Source of the DNA: Rhodococcus spelaei
GTDB taxonomy: Bacteria; Actinomycetota; Actinomycetes; Mycobacteriales; Mycobacteriaceae
DNA: 64,000 nt
Direction of reading: 5' to 3'
Assembly (NCBI RefSeq): GCF_006704125.1
Contig: NZ_VIGH01000002.1
Coordinates: forward strand, 434,001 to 498,000
Below are positions 28,130 to 37,347 of the stretch, one piece after another (position 1 is the stretch's first letter; each line of letters begins with the position of its first letter). The position numbers and the translations under genes were made by a program. The notes beneath the pieces were generated by a model. It did not search any database, was not told the origin of the DNA, and was given only the letters and a program-made list of their open reading frames with translations.

Positions 28130-28354
28130 GTGGCCAGTGAATCGTCCCCCCGCGGCGCCGTGACCCTCCGCGTCGCGCTCGTCCTCTTCGCACTCGGCAT
28201 CGCCGCCATCGTCGCGATCTTCGTGGTCTACGCCACCGGCCACGAACCGGGCCTCGGCCTGTACCTGCTGGCCCTCGCGTGTCCGCTCGGATTCCTGCTC
28301 GGCATCGTGTCCGCGCTGCAGTCCGGACGGCGCGTCCGACGAAGGGACGAATGA
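28130..28354 (+). CDS. Small membrane protein
   Basis: A 74-aa protein with two membrane helices (about 13-35 and 42-60) and a basic tail (GRRVRRRDE). GTG start. Its TGA overlaps the ATG of the YccF gene (ATGA, 28351-28354), so it is the first gene of a three-gene coupled operon with YccF and the GT87 enzyme. No family was recognised. Confidence 0.75.
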   Translation: MASESSPRGAVTLRVALVLFALGIAAIVAIFVVYATGHEPGLGLYLLALACPLGFLLGIVSALQSGRRVRRRDE

Positions 28355-28761
28355 TGAGGATTCTGCTCAACATCATCTGGCTGATCTTCGGAGGCCTCTG
28401 GCTCGCACTCGGCTACTTCGTGGCCGGGGTGATCTGCTGCATCCTGATCATCACCATCCCATTCGGCATCGCCTCGTTCCGGATCGGCGTGTACGCACTG
28501 TGGCCGTTCGGCAAGACGGTGGTCAGCAAGCCGACCTCCGGCCTGGGCTCCCTGATCGGCAATGTGATCTGGCTGGTCCTGTGTGGAATCTGGCTGGCCA
28601 TCGGCCACGTGGTCAGCGCGGTCGCGATGGCCATCACCATCATCGGTATCCCACTGGCGATCGCGAACCTGAAGATGGTGCCGATCTCGCTGATGCCGCT
28701 CGGCAAGGACATAGTCGACGTCGGCTCGACACCGAGCTACCCGGCGAGCTACGGCTCGTGA
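28351..28761 (+). CDS. YccF family inner-membrane protein
   Basis: A 136-aa protein with two copies of the YccF domain (about 5-45 and 65-105): ILLNIIWLIFGGLWLALGYF...IPFGIASFRIG and NVIWLVLCGIWLAIGH...IGIPLAIANLKM. The family is widespread and membrane-embedded, of unknown function; it matches mycobacterial Rv0870c. Coupled to its neighbours by ATGA upstream and GTGA downstream overlaps. Confidence 0.88.
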   Translation: MMRILLNIIWLIFGGLWLALGYFVAGVICCILIITIPFGIASFRIGVYALWPFGKTVVSKPTSGLGSLIGNVIWLVLCGIWLAIGHVVSAVAMAITIIGIPLAIANLKMVPISLMPLGKDIVDVGSTPSYPASYGS

Positions 28762-30080
28762 GCACCACGCCCCGCACCGTCCCGGTCGCGGGGCGGGCGC
28801 TCCCCTCGACCCCCTGGCTGGTCGGGATCCTCGCGGCCCTCGCCGGCACGGTGGTCGTCGCGCACGACCGGGTGGTACCGCTCGGCTACCCGCTGTGGGG
28901 CCTGTTCCGCAACGGCCTCGACCTGCTGGTCTACCGCAGTGGCGGCGCCACCGTGTGGACCGACGCCGGCCTCTACGACCACGCACTGCACGGCGGCATG
29001 TGGTTCACCTACCCGCCGTTCTCCGCGATCCTGTTCGCGCCGTTGCGGGCCTTCTCCCCCGACATGACCAGCCTGCTCGGCTACATCGCGAACTTCGCGT
29101 TCCTCTATCTCGTGGTGGTGTTGTGCTGGCGTCAGCTCGGGTACCGACCTGACCGCACGTTGTACGTCGTCAGCGCACTGCTGACGGTGATCTTCACCTG
29201 GCTCGAACCAGTGCGGACAACCATCTGGCTCGGCCAGATCAACCTGCTGTTGATGCTGCTGGTGATCTGGGACCTCGGCAGGCCGCAGGGCAGCAGGCTG
29301 CGCGGCTTCGCGGTCGGGCTCACCGCCGGTATCAAACTGACGCCCGCACTGTTCATCGTGCAACTGGTCGTCACCCGGCAGTGGAGGGCGGCAGCGACCG
29401 CCGTCGCGACCTTCGCCGTCACCGTCGCGATCGGCTTCGCGGTGATCTTCTCCGACTCCTGGGCCTACTGGACCGTCACGCTCCGGCAGTCGACCCGGAT
29501 CGGGGAGACGGCGTGGCCGGCGAACCAGTCCGCCGCCGGGGTGATCGCCCGCTGGCTGCACGTGGCGGAACCGCCGCGGCTGCTGTGGCTGGCCGTCGCG
29601 GCGGTGCTGGCGGCCCTCGGCATGTCGGCGGTGCACCTGGCGCACCGACACGGCCAGGCCCTGCTCGCGACCACCATGTGCGGCCTGACCGCGTGCGCGG
29701 TCTCCCCGTTCTCCTGGGGCCACCACTGGGTGTGGTTCGTGCCCCTGATCATTCTGGCGATCGACCGCGCATTCCGCTCGTCGCGGGCGGTCGCCTTCGC
29801 CCTGCCGGTGGCCCTCGCTGCGCCGCTGCTGTGCTGGGCGCACCAGTTCCCGGACGGGGTGTGGGCGGTCGGACTGTTCATGATTCCGGCGCCCACCGCG
29901 CTCGTCCCGGTCTTCGCTGCGGTGTACCCGTTGCTCTTCGTCGTGACCGCGGTCACCGTGGTCGCGACACTCGCCCGACGGCGCGTCGAGGAACCCGAGG
30001 TCAGCCCCCAGACGTCCTGTGATCTGCCTCACATCACGGTGGGATCACGGGAGGGTCTCGGGCCGACACCGGTCGCCTGA
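28758..30080 (+). CDS. GT87 family polyprenyl-phosphate-mannose-dependent mannosyltransferase
   Basis: A 440-aa membrane glycosyltransferase with about 10 hydrophobic segments. It fits GT87 (DUF2029), which includes the mycobacterial alpha-1,2 mannosyltransferases PimE and Rv2181 that use polyprenyl phosphomannose on the outer face. Seen are the early DLLVYRSGGATVWTDAGLYD (the family catalytic Asp lies in this loop), WFTYPPFSAILFAP, WLGQINLLLMLL and GIKLTPALF. The GTG start overlaps the YccF TGA. It stands where M. tuberculosis has moaA2/moaD2. The exact glycolipid acceptor is not predictable. Confidence 0.88.
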   Translation: MSTTPRTVPVAGRALPSTPWLVGILAALAGTVVVAHDRVVPLGYPLWGLFRNGLDLLVYRSGGATVWTDAGLYDHALHGGMWFTYPPFSAILFAPLRAFSPDMTSLLGYIANFAFLYLVVVLCWRQLGYRPDRTLYVVSALLTVIFTWLEPVRTTIWLGQINLLLMLLVIWDLGRPQGSRLRGFAVGLTAGIKLTPALFIVQLVVTRQWRAAATAVATFAVTVAIGFAVIFSDSWAYWTVTLRQSTRIGETAWPANQSAAGVIARWLHVAEPPRLLWLAVAAVLAALGMSAVHLAHRHGQALLATTMCGLTACAVSPFSWGHHWVWFVPLIILAIDRAFRSSRAVAFALPVALAAPLLCWAHQFPDGVWAVGLFMIPAPTALVPVFAAVYPLLFVVTAVTVVATLARRRVEEPEVSPQTSCDLPHITVGSREGLGPTPVA

Positions 30081-30225
30081 CCTGCAAAAACATCGAAAAA
30101 CTCGGGCGAAACGCCGAAGATCCCGAAAATTCCACAGGAGATGACTCACCGCGTTCGGCCACGTACGGTCATGTGCGGCCGGAACTTCGGCCGATCCGGA
30201 CCGCCGCGCCAAACCTTGTCCCGCG

Positions 30226-31038
<813 letters not shown>

Positions 31039-31049
31039 CAGCAACAGTT

Positions 31050-31096
31050 ACACGGAAAAGGCCCCGCACCTTCGAGGTGCGGGGCCTTTTCCGTGT
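31050..31096 (+). terminator. Strong bidirectional terminator after rpfA
   Basis: Perfect 22-bp stem (31050-31071 with 31075-31096) and a TCG loop, starting 12 nt after the rpfA stop codon. The stem includes AAAAGG/CCTTTT, giving T-runs on both strands, so it can also end the leftward gene at 31106. Confidence 0.95.
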
Positions 31097-31105
31097 GCGC
31101 GGCCG

Positions 31106-31300
31106 TCAGCGGTTGATGACGGTGTGCGGGTGTGCGTACGGCAGTTCCGACACGGGGCGAGGGAACTCGGTGTCCTCCCCGAACGGGGACAGCCCACCGG
31201 AGCGCGTCGACGAGAGCTCCGTGACGGCGTGGTCGCCGTCCTGGATCTCCGCCGCCGGCCAGCCTGGATCAACGTATTGCTTGCTCGAATTGTTAGCCAC
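31106..31300 (-). CDS. Conserved small hypothetical protein
   Basis: A 64-aa acidic soluble protein (GTG 31300), beginning VANNSSKQYVDPGWPAAEI and ending PVSELPYAHPHTVINR. No domain was recognised. It is divergent from the XPB-associated gene, and a small gene (Rv0863) occupies the comparable place in M. tuberculosis; I cannot confirm homology. It ends at the rpfA terminator. The upstream in-frame start at 31336 lacks a ribosome site. Confidence 0.65.
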   Translation of the reverse strand: MANNSSKQYVDPGWPAAEIQDGDHAVTELSSTRSGGLSPFGEDTEFPRPVSELPYAHPHTVINR

Positions 31301-31360
31301 AAGGCCATTTTGACACCGAGGCCGCGCCTGGACCACCCCAGGTATCTAATCTGAAGAGCG

Positions 31361-33673
31361 ATGACCGACACCGAAGGTGCTGCCCCGGCCGCCGACACTC
31401 CTGGCGGCCCCGCCGCGGCGACAGAGAGCTTGGCGCTCTGGCTGGCCGCGCGGAGCGACGCCGAGCTGGCGGAGCTCCTGCGATTGCGCCCGGACCTGGC
31501 GGTCCCGCCGCCCGCCAACCTGGCGGTGCTCGCCGCCCGCGCGGAACAGCGCGCCTCGGTGCTGCGCGCCGCCGACGACCTCAACGTCCTCGAGTTGACG
31601 TTGCTCGGACTGCTGGCCCTCGAACGGGCGGCGGAGGTAGGCGTGCGCCGCGAGCAGCTCACCGACGCCCTCGCCGGGCGGGCGCCGGTCCGGGCGGTGG
31701 ACAAGGCTCTGGGCGCGCTGCGAGAGCGGGCTCTCGTGTGGGGCGCCAAGGTGCTGCACGTCGCGGTCGCGGCGGCGGGCGCGGTGACCTGGCGTGTCGA
31801 TCAGCCGGGCGAGTCCATGACCGCGGACCAGATCGAGGCGTCCCTCGGCCACCTGACGGACGCCGAACGTCGCCTGCTCGAGACGCTGGCGACCAGTTCG
31901 CCGATCGGCCGTACCCGGGACGCCGCTCCCGGCACCGCGCCCGACCGGCCCGTGCAGCGGCTGCTGGCACTCGGACTGCTGCACTGGATCGACGACCAGA
32001 CCGTCGAACTGCCGTACCAGGTGGGCCAGGCGCTGCGCGGCGAGACCGTCACCGACCCGACGGCGCTGACGCCTCCGCCGATCCGCGCGAGCAAGCACAA
32101 GATCGCGGACGTCAACGCGGCCGCGGCCGGTGAGGCGTTCGAACTCGTCCGGCACAGCGAGGACCTGATCGCGGCGCTCGGCGACCAGCCCGCCCCGACC
32201 CTCAAGGCGGGCGGACTGGGAGTGCGCGAGACCCGCAGGCTGGCGAAGGTCGCGGGCATCGACGAGGCGAGGGTGAGCCTGCTGGCCGAACTGCTCGCGG
32301 CGGCCGGGCTGATCTCGAGCGGCGCACCCGACCCGTTGCCCGCGTCGGACACCGGCGACGACTACTGGGCGCCGACCGTCGCCGCCGACGCCTGGCTGAA
32401 CTCGAGCACCGCGCAGCGCTGGCAGACGATCGCGCAGGCCTGGCTCGAGATGCCGCGCCGACCCTGGTCGGTCGGGCTGCGCGACGTCAACGACAAGCCG
32501 ATCGCGGCGCTGTCCGAGGAGGTCCGCGCGTCCGGAGCGCCGCGCGACCGCCGATTCGTGCTGGAACTGCTCGCCGAGTTGGGCACCGGCCACGGCGCGA
32601 CCGTCGCCGAGGTGGCGGCGGCGGTGGCCTGGCGACGACCCCGCTGGTCGGCCCGACTGGGCGCGGGCGCCGTCGAGCACACCCTCGCGGAGGCGACCGC
32701 CGTCGGGCTGGTCGGACGCGGCGCACTGACCTCCCCCGGCCGCAGCCTGCTGCACGGCGCGCCACCCGAGTCGGTGCTGGCGGAGATGAACGCGGCCCTG
32801 CCCGCCCCCATCGACTACGTGCTGGTGCAGGCCGACCTGACCGTCGTCGCGCCGGGACCGCTGGTGCCCGACCTGCAGGAGCAGATCACGATGGTCGCGG
32901 ACATCGAGTCGGCGGGCGCGGCCACGATGTACCGGATCGGCGAGTCGAGCGTGCGGCGGGCCCTGGACGCCGGCCAGAGCGCGGCGGAACTGCAGTCCCT
33001 GTTCGCGAATCACTCGAGGACACCGGTGCCGCAGGCCCTGACCTACCTGATCGACGACGTCGCCCGTCGGCACGGTCGGCTGCGCGCCGGCATGGCGTCG
33101 TCGTTCGTACGGTGCGAGGACCCGGCCCTGCTCGCGGAGGTGGTCTCCTCCCCGGTCGCGGAACGTCTGGCCTTGCGGGCGCTGGCCCCGACCGTCGCGA
33201 TCTCGCAGGCCGCACTGGCCGAGGTGCTCGAGCAGCTGCGGGCAGCGGGTTTCGCACCCGCGGGCGAGGACTCCTCCGGCTCGATCGTTGACCTGCGCCC
33301 GCGCGGTGCCCGGGTCTCGAAGCGTCGGGCGCGCCCGGTGCGCAGTCCCGCCACACCGAGCGAGGAGCAGCTGACGAACCTCGTGCGGGCGCTGCGGGCG
33401 GGCGAACGCGCCGCGGCGGTCCCCCGCGGCGGCGGTGTCCGGTCGGACGGCAGCCGGGCCAGCAGCGCCGCGACGATGGCGCTGCTGCAACTGGCAGCTC
33501 GGGTCAAGCGCAGCGTGCGGATCGGCTACGTGGACGCGCAGGGCGTGGCGTCGGAACGGATCGTCGACCCGGTCAGTGTCGGCGGGGGCCAACTCGACGC
33601 GTTCGACCCGGCGACCGGCGCGATCCGGCGCTTCACACTGCATCGGGTGATCAGCGTCGCGCTCGTCGACTGA
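31361..33673 (+). CDS. Helicase-associated XPB/Ssl2-like N-terminal domain protein
   Basis: A 770-aa soluble protein without Walker motifs. It corresponds to mycobacterial Rv0862c, which carries a helicase-associated domain related to the N-terminus of eukaryotic XPB/Ssl2. Repeating winged-helix-like segments are visible (LELTLLGLLALERAAEVGVRREQL; LGLLHWIDDQTVELPYQV; ELLAELGTGHGATVAEVAAA). The C-terminal part has a WYL-like IGYVDAQGVASERIVDPVSV motif (about 720-745). Close to the XPB helicase gene, as in other actinobacteria, so a role with XPB in repair or transcription-coupled processes is inferred. ATG start. Confidence 0.87.
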   Translation: MTDTEGAAPAADTPGGPAAATESLALWLAARSDAELAELLRLRPDLAVPPPANLAVLAARAEQRASVLRAADDLNVLELTLLGLLALERAAEVGVRREQLTDALAGRAPVRAVDKALGALRERALVWGAKVLHVAVAAAGAVTWRVDQPGESMTADQIEASLGHLTDAERRLLETLATSSPIGRTRDAAPGTAPDRPVQRLLALGLLHWIDDQTVELPYQVGQALRGETVTDPTALTPPPIRASKHKIADVNAAAAGEAFELVRHSEDLIAALGDQPAPTLKAGGLGVRETRRLAKVAGIDEARVSLLAELLAAAGLISSGAPDPLPASDTGDDYWAPTVAADAWLNSSTAQRWQTIAQAWLEMPRRPWSVGLRDVNDKPIAALSEEVRASGAPRDRRFVLELLAELGTGHGATVAEVAAAVAWRRPRWSARLGAGAVEHTLAEATAVGLVGRGALTSPGRSLLHGAPPESVLAEMNAALPAPIDYVLVQADLTVVAPGPLVPDLQEQITMVADIESAGAATMYRIGESSVRRALDAGQSAAELQSLFANHSRTPVPQALTYLIDDVARRHGRLRAGMASSFVRCEDPALLAEVVSSPVAERLALRALAPTVAISQAALAEVLEQLRAAGFAPAGEDSSGSIVDLRPRGARVSKRRARPVRSPATPSEEQLTNLVRALRAGERAAAVPRGGGVRSDGSRASSAATMALLQLAARVKRSVRIGYVDAQGVASERIVDPVSVGGGQLDAFDPATGAIRRFTLHRVISVALVD

Positions 33674-33779
33674 GCGCAAAATACTGCGCCAACAATGTTT
33701 TGACCAGCGCGACTGGCATTTCCTGCGGAATGACGTATGGTCTGGGCCAGTGATTGCCACTTCGAACTCAGGAGCGACA

Positions 33780-33905
33780 ATGGCAGACAAGAAACCGGGC
33801 AAGAGCCTCAAGAAACCTGCACAGTCATTGAAGGAAAGGCGTGCAGAAAAGAGGGATCGGGCGGTGGAATCCGGCGAGTTGATCCGCAGGCGGAAACGCC
33901 ACTGA
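33780..33905 (+). CDS. Lys/Arg-rich microprotein (41 aa)
   Basis: ATG at 33780 preceded by CAGGAGC, 41 codons. The product is very basic and likely helical: MADKKPGKSLKKPAQSLKE, then RRAEKRDRAVESGELIRRRK, ending RH. No cysteine or membrane segment. Such short basic proteins can bind nucleic acid or ribosomes, but no family is recognised. It lies between the XPB-associated gene and XPB, 106 nt downstream of the former. Confidence 0.65.
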   Translation: MADKKPGKSLKKPAQSLKERRAEKRDRAVESGELIRRRKRH

Positions 33906-34070
33906 TCCTCGACGCACTCCGCTCGTCCACTATGCACCCCAGCGCGATCGCGTCACCGGACCCGCGGCCAGCAGATCTGCTCCACCAGTGGTTCGCGCAG
34001 ATGGCCGGGGAGCGTTCCTTCGATCGGGATTCCCGAATACTCCCCGCAGCGAAAGACAGAAGGATTCTCC

Positions 34071-34235
34071 GTGAAACGTGCGCTGTTGACGCTGGATCGA
34101 ATCGAGGACAAACTCGAAAATGAACTCGACACCATCGACGGGCATTTCGAACGCGACGCGGGATATCGGTCCGGAATTTCCGAGGCGCTCGTTCAGGTCA
34201 TGGATGCGAAGAAAGATCTGACGGCGCGTCGATAG
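34071..34235 (+). CDS. Small helical protein (54 aa)
   Basis: GTG at 34071 with AAGGA 7 nt upstream, 54 codons to TAG at 34233. The product is charged and probably one long helix: KRALLTLDRIEDKLENELD, then TIDGHFERDAGYRSGISEAL and VQVMDAKKDLTARR. It is followed within 9 nt by a terminator, supporting a real transcription unit with the microprotein at 33780. The 165 bp between the two holds nothing recognisable. Confidence 0.6.
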   Translation: MKRALLTLDRIEDKLENELDTIDGHFERDAGYRSGISEALVQVMDAKKDLTARR

Positions 34236-34243
34236 GTCACACG

Positions 34244-34285
34244 AATTGGCAGGATTTCCCGTTTCGTCGGGCAGTCCTGCCAATT
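34244..34285 (+). terminator. Terminator before XPB
   Basis: Perfect 11-bp outer stem AATTGGCAGGA (34244-34254) / TCCTGCCAATT (34275-34285) with an inner CCCG/CGGG pairing, then TTTCG. It ends the small-protein unit and separates it from the XPB gene promoter. Confidence 0.85.
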
Positions 34286-34414
34286 TCGTGGGTAACCCGG
34301 CGGCCCCGACCGGCGCGGCACGTCTGTGCCGTTGCCGGGCCGTCCTCCTCGGCCGCGACCGCTCCGCCCACGAAGTGTGGACAATGGAGTGGTTGTCATC
34401 GCTAGGAGGCGCAC

Positions 34415-36073
34415 GTGACCGATGGACCGCTGATCGTCCAGTCCGACAAGACCCTGCTGCTGGAGGTCGACCACGAGCTGGCCGGACAGGCACGACAGGC
34501 CATCGCGCCGTTCGCCGAACTCGAGCGCGCACCGGAGCACGTGCACACCTACCGGGTAACGCCGCTGGCGCTGTGGAACGCGCGCGCCGCCGGGCACGAC
34601 GCCGAGCAGGTGGTCGACGCGCTGGTCACCTACTCCCGGTTCGCGGTCCCGCAGCCGCTGCTGGTGGACATCGTCGACACCATGGCCCGCTACGGCCGGC
34701 TGCAGTTGGTCAAGAACCCGGCCCACGGGCTCACCCTGGTCAGCCTGGACCGCGCGGTGCTCACCGAGGTGATGCGGCACAAGAAGATTGCACCCATGCT
34801 CGGCGCGAAGGTCGACGAGGACACGGTGATCGTGCACCCGTCCGAGCGAGGCCACCTCAAGCAGATGCTGCTCAAGATCGGCTGGCCCGCCGAGGACCTC
34901 GCCGGGTACGTGGACGGCGAGGCCCACCCGATCGACCTCGCCTTCGAGGAGGGCCACTGGCAGCTGCGTGACTACCAGGAGATGGCCGCGGACTCCTTCT
35001 GGGCGGGCGGCTCCGGCGTGGTGGTGCTGCCGTGCGGCGCGGGCAAGACGATGGTCGGCGCCGCGGCGATGGCCAAGGCCAAGGCGACGACCCTGATCCT
35101 CGTCACCAACACCGTCGCGGGCAGGCAGTGGAAGCGCGAGCTGATCGCGCGGACCTCGCTGACCGAGGACGAGATCGGCGAGTACTCGGGTGAGCGCAAG
35201 GAGATCCGCCCGGTGACGATCGCCACGTACCAGGTGATCACCCGCCGCACCAAGGGTGAGTACAAGCACCTGGAACTGTTCGACTCCCGCGACTGGGGTC
35301 TGGTGATCTACGACGAGGTGCACCTGCTCCCGGCGCCGGTGTTCCGGATGACCGCGGACCTGCAGTCGCGACGCCGCCTCGGGCTGACCGCGACGCTGGT
35401 CCGGGAGGACGGCCGCGAGGGCGACGTGTTCTCGCTGATCGGGCCCAAGCGGTACGACGCACCGTGGAAGGACATCGAGGCGCAGGGCTGGATCGCCCCG
35501 GCCGAATGCATCGAGGTGCGGGTGACGATGACCGACGCCGAGCGGATGGCGTACGCGACCGCCGAGCCGGAGGAACGGTACAAGCTGTGCTCGACGGCAC
35601 ACACGAAGATCGCGGTGGTGAAATCCATCCTCGCGAAGCATCCGGATTCCCCGACCCTGGTCATCGGCGCGTACCTCGACCAACTCGACGAACTGGGCGA
35701 GGCGCTGGGCGCCCCGGTCATCAAGGGCTCGACGAAGAACAAGGAGCGCGAGGAGCTGTTCGACGCGTTCCGCCGCGGCGAGATCCAGACACTGGTGGTG
35801 AGCAAGGTCGCGAACTTCTCCATCGACCTCCCCGAGGCGTCGGTGGCGGTGCAGGTGTCGGGCACGTTCGGTTCCCGCCAGGAGGAGGCCCAGCGGCTCG
35901 GCCGCCTGCTGCGTCCCAAGCACGACGGCGGGCAGGCGCACTTCTACTCGGTGGTCGCGCGCGACACCCTCGACGCCGAGTACGCCGCGCACCGTCAGCG
36001 ATTCCTCGCCGAGCAGGGCTACGCGTACCGGATCACCGATGCGGACGACCTGCTCGGACCGGCGATCGGATAG
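34415..36073 (+). CDS. DNA repair helicase XPB (bacterial ERCC3)
   Basis: A 552-aa superfamily 2 ATP-dependent 3'-5' DNA helicase. Seen: a damage-recognition-like N-terminal region, the Q-motif region QLRDYQEMAA, Walker A PCGAGKT (206-212), DEVH (300-303), the XPB-specific RED residues in LVREDG (330-332), LTAT (motif III) and QRLGRLLRP (motif VI, arginine finger). It is the ortholog of Rv0861c (ercc3), a 3'-5' helicase in mycobacteria. GTG start with AGGAGG 5 nt upstream. The associated protein at 31361 and the absence of fadA/fadB, which adjoin it in M. tuberculosis, distinguish the neighbourhood. Confidence 0.97.
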   Translation: MTDGPLIVQSDKTLLLEVDHELAGQARQAIAPFAELERAPEHVHTYRVTPLALWNARAAGHDAEQVVDALVTYSRFAVPQPLLVDIVDTMARYGRLQLVKNPAHGLTLVSLDRAVLTEVMRHKKIAPMLGAKVDEDTVIVHPSERGHLKQMLLKIGWPAEDLAGYVDGEAHPIDLAFEEGHWQLRDYQEMAADSFWAGGSGVVVLPCGAGKTMVGAAAMAKAKATTLILVTNTVAGRQWKRELIARTSLTEDEIGEYSGERKEIRPVTIATYQVITRRTKGEYKHLELFDSRDWGLVIYDEVHLLPAPVFRMTADLQSRRRLGLTATLVREDGREGDVFSLIGPKRYDAPWKDIEAQGWIAPAECIEVRVTMTDAERMAYATAEPEERYKLCSTAHTKIAVVKSILAKHPDSPTLVIGAYLDQLDELGEALGAPVIKGSTKNKEREELFDAFRRGEIQTLVVSKVANFSIDLPEASVAVQVSGTFGSRQEEAQRLGRLLRPKHDGGQAHFYSVVARDTLDAEYAAHRQRFLAEQGYAYRITDADDLLGPAIG

Positions 36074-36100
36074 GCCCAGTCATCGGGTAGAAATAGGACC

Positions 36101-36772
36101 GTGCGCAGCTTCGAGTTCCCCGTAGACCATGCCCACGCCAAGTCCGTCAACGAGACGCTCGGCGACGTCCGCAGGCTGCGGTGGTCGTCGATCATCACCG
36201 CGCTGCTCTTCGCGGCGCTGGCGGTGTGGCTGTTCACCCTCGCGCACCCCTGGTCGTACATCGTCGGCGTGGTGATCGCGCTGATCGCGCTGACCTCCCT
36301 GTGGATGGCGTACTGGGCGCCGCGCAAGGTCGGGTCGATCGAGGCCCTGTACGCCAAGGGCGAGTTGGTGCCGGCCGTGGTCGCGGTGCCGCGGCCGCGC
36401 GGCGCGACGCTGCTGGCGCTGGTGAACACGGCGAAGCCGTCCGCGGACCGCCCGCACTACGCGCTGGTCACGCGCAACATCCGCACCCTGCCGGGGCATT
36501 CGCTCACCCATGTCGGTGAGCGGGTGCCGTCGATCTCGGTGCTCTCGGATCGCAGCACCAAGTCCGCCTCCGACACCTGGCAGATGGTCAGCCCGATGCC
36601 GATCGCGTGGGGCACCCGCGACCCGAAGGTGCTTCGCCGGGCGGCCGAGCAGATCAGTGGCGCCGAGTGGAAGCTGCTGGCGAAATCGATCCCGCTGGCC
36701 GAGGACGTCCCGCGCGCGGAGAACCAGCAGATCCCGATCGCGGCCGCCGACCTGCCCGACAACCTGCGCTAG
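36101..36772 (+). CDS. DUF3239 membrane protein
   Basis: A 223-aa protein with two adjacent membrane helices near the N-terminus (about 30-48 and 51-70) and a cytoplasmic domain of about 150 residues (VGSIEALYAKGELVPAVVA, GHSLTHVGERVPSISVLSDR). This matches DUF3239, known mainly from Corynebacterium and related genera. GTG start 28 nt after the XPB stop codon, so read-through from XPB is possible. The 3' end overlaps the convergent GNAT gene by 4 nt. Function unknown. Confidence 0.8.
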   Translation: MRSFEFPVDHAHAKSVNETLGDVRRLRWSSIITALLFAALAVWLFTLAHPWSYIVGVVIALIALTSLWMAYWAPRKVGSIEALYAKGELVPAVVAVPRPRGATLLALVNTAKPSADRPHYALVTRNIRTLPGHSLTHVGERVPSISVLSDRSTKSASDTWQMVSPMPIAWGTRDPKVLRRAAEQISGAEWKLLAKSIPLAEDVPRAENQQIPIAAADLPDNLR

Positions 36773-37338
36773 TCGATCCGGGGCCAGTCCTCGGCGGGCT
36801 CCCGCGGATCGGCGTAGAGCAGCCCCGCGACCCACTCGTCCCGTCGGCGCCCACGCTGCAACCCGCCGGCACGACGCGTGCCCTCGAACCGAAAGCCCAC
36901 CCGGCGCGCGACCACGGCCGAGTCCGTGTTGCCGACGAAGGCGCGCCACTCGATTCTCTCGAGCGCAAGTCCGTCCGGTTCGAACCCGAAGTCGCACACC
37001 AGGTTCACCGCCGCACTCATCAGCCCTCGCCCGCGGACGGCGGGGTCGAGCCAGAACCCGAGCTCGGAGGCCGAGTCGTCGAGTGCGCCGAGCCCGATCA
37101 TTCCCACCACGGGGCCGCGAGGGGTGTGTCGCAACGCCCAGGTCGGACTGCGATCGGCCCAGCCGGACGGCACCACGGTCGACACGAACCGCTCGGCGTC
37201 CTTCAGCCCGTAGGGCTTCGGGAGGGTGGTCCACTCCCCGATCTCCTCGTCCCGACAGCACCGGGTGATCGACTCGACGTCGTCGACGGTCGGCGGTGTC
37301 AGGCACAGACCCTGGCTGGACAGCTCTCGTACGAACAT
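36769..37338 (-). CDS. GNAT family N-acetyltransferase
   Basis: A 189-aa acetyl-CoA-dependent acetyltransferase of the RimJ/RimL-like branch: LTPPTVDDVESITRCC at the start, MIGLGALDDSASELGFWLDP, the acetyl-CoA loop VRGRGLMSAAVNLVCDFGF and ERIEWRAFVGNTDSAVVARRVGF. Substrate (protein N-terminus, antibiotic or metabolite) is not predictable. ATG 37338 has GGAGG 5 nt upstream, better than the GTG at 37341. It lies 9 nt upstream of... the LLM gene end, so both are in one leftward unit (LLM first, GNAT second). Confidence 0.85.
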   Translation of the reverse strand: MFVRELSSQGLCLTPPTVDDVESITRCCRDEEIGEWTTLPKPYGLKDAERFVSTVVPSGWADRSPTWALRHTPRGPVVGMIGLGALDDSASELGFWLDPAVRGRGLMSAAVNLVCDFGFEPDGLALERIEWRAFVGNTDSAVVARRVGFRFEGTRRAGGLQRGRRRDEWVAGLLYADPREPAEDWPRID

Positions 37339-37347
37339 CACACCCTC

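Noticed and set aside
31346-33937. 863-aa minus-strand frame opposite the XPB-associated gene
   Set aside because: Arg/Gln-rich shadow; the plus strand matches a conserved family at the expected syntenic place.
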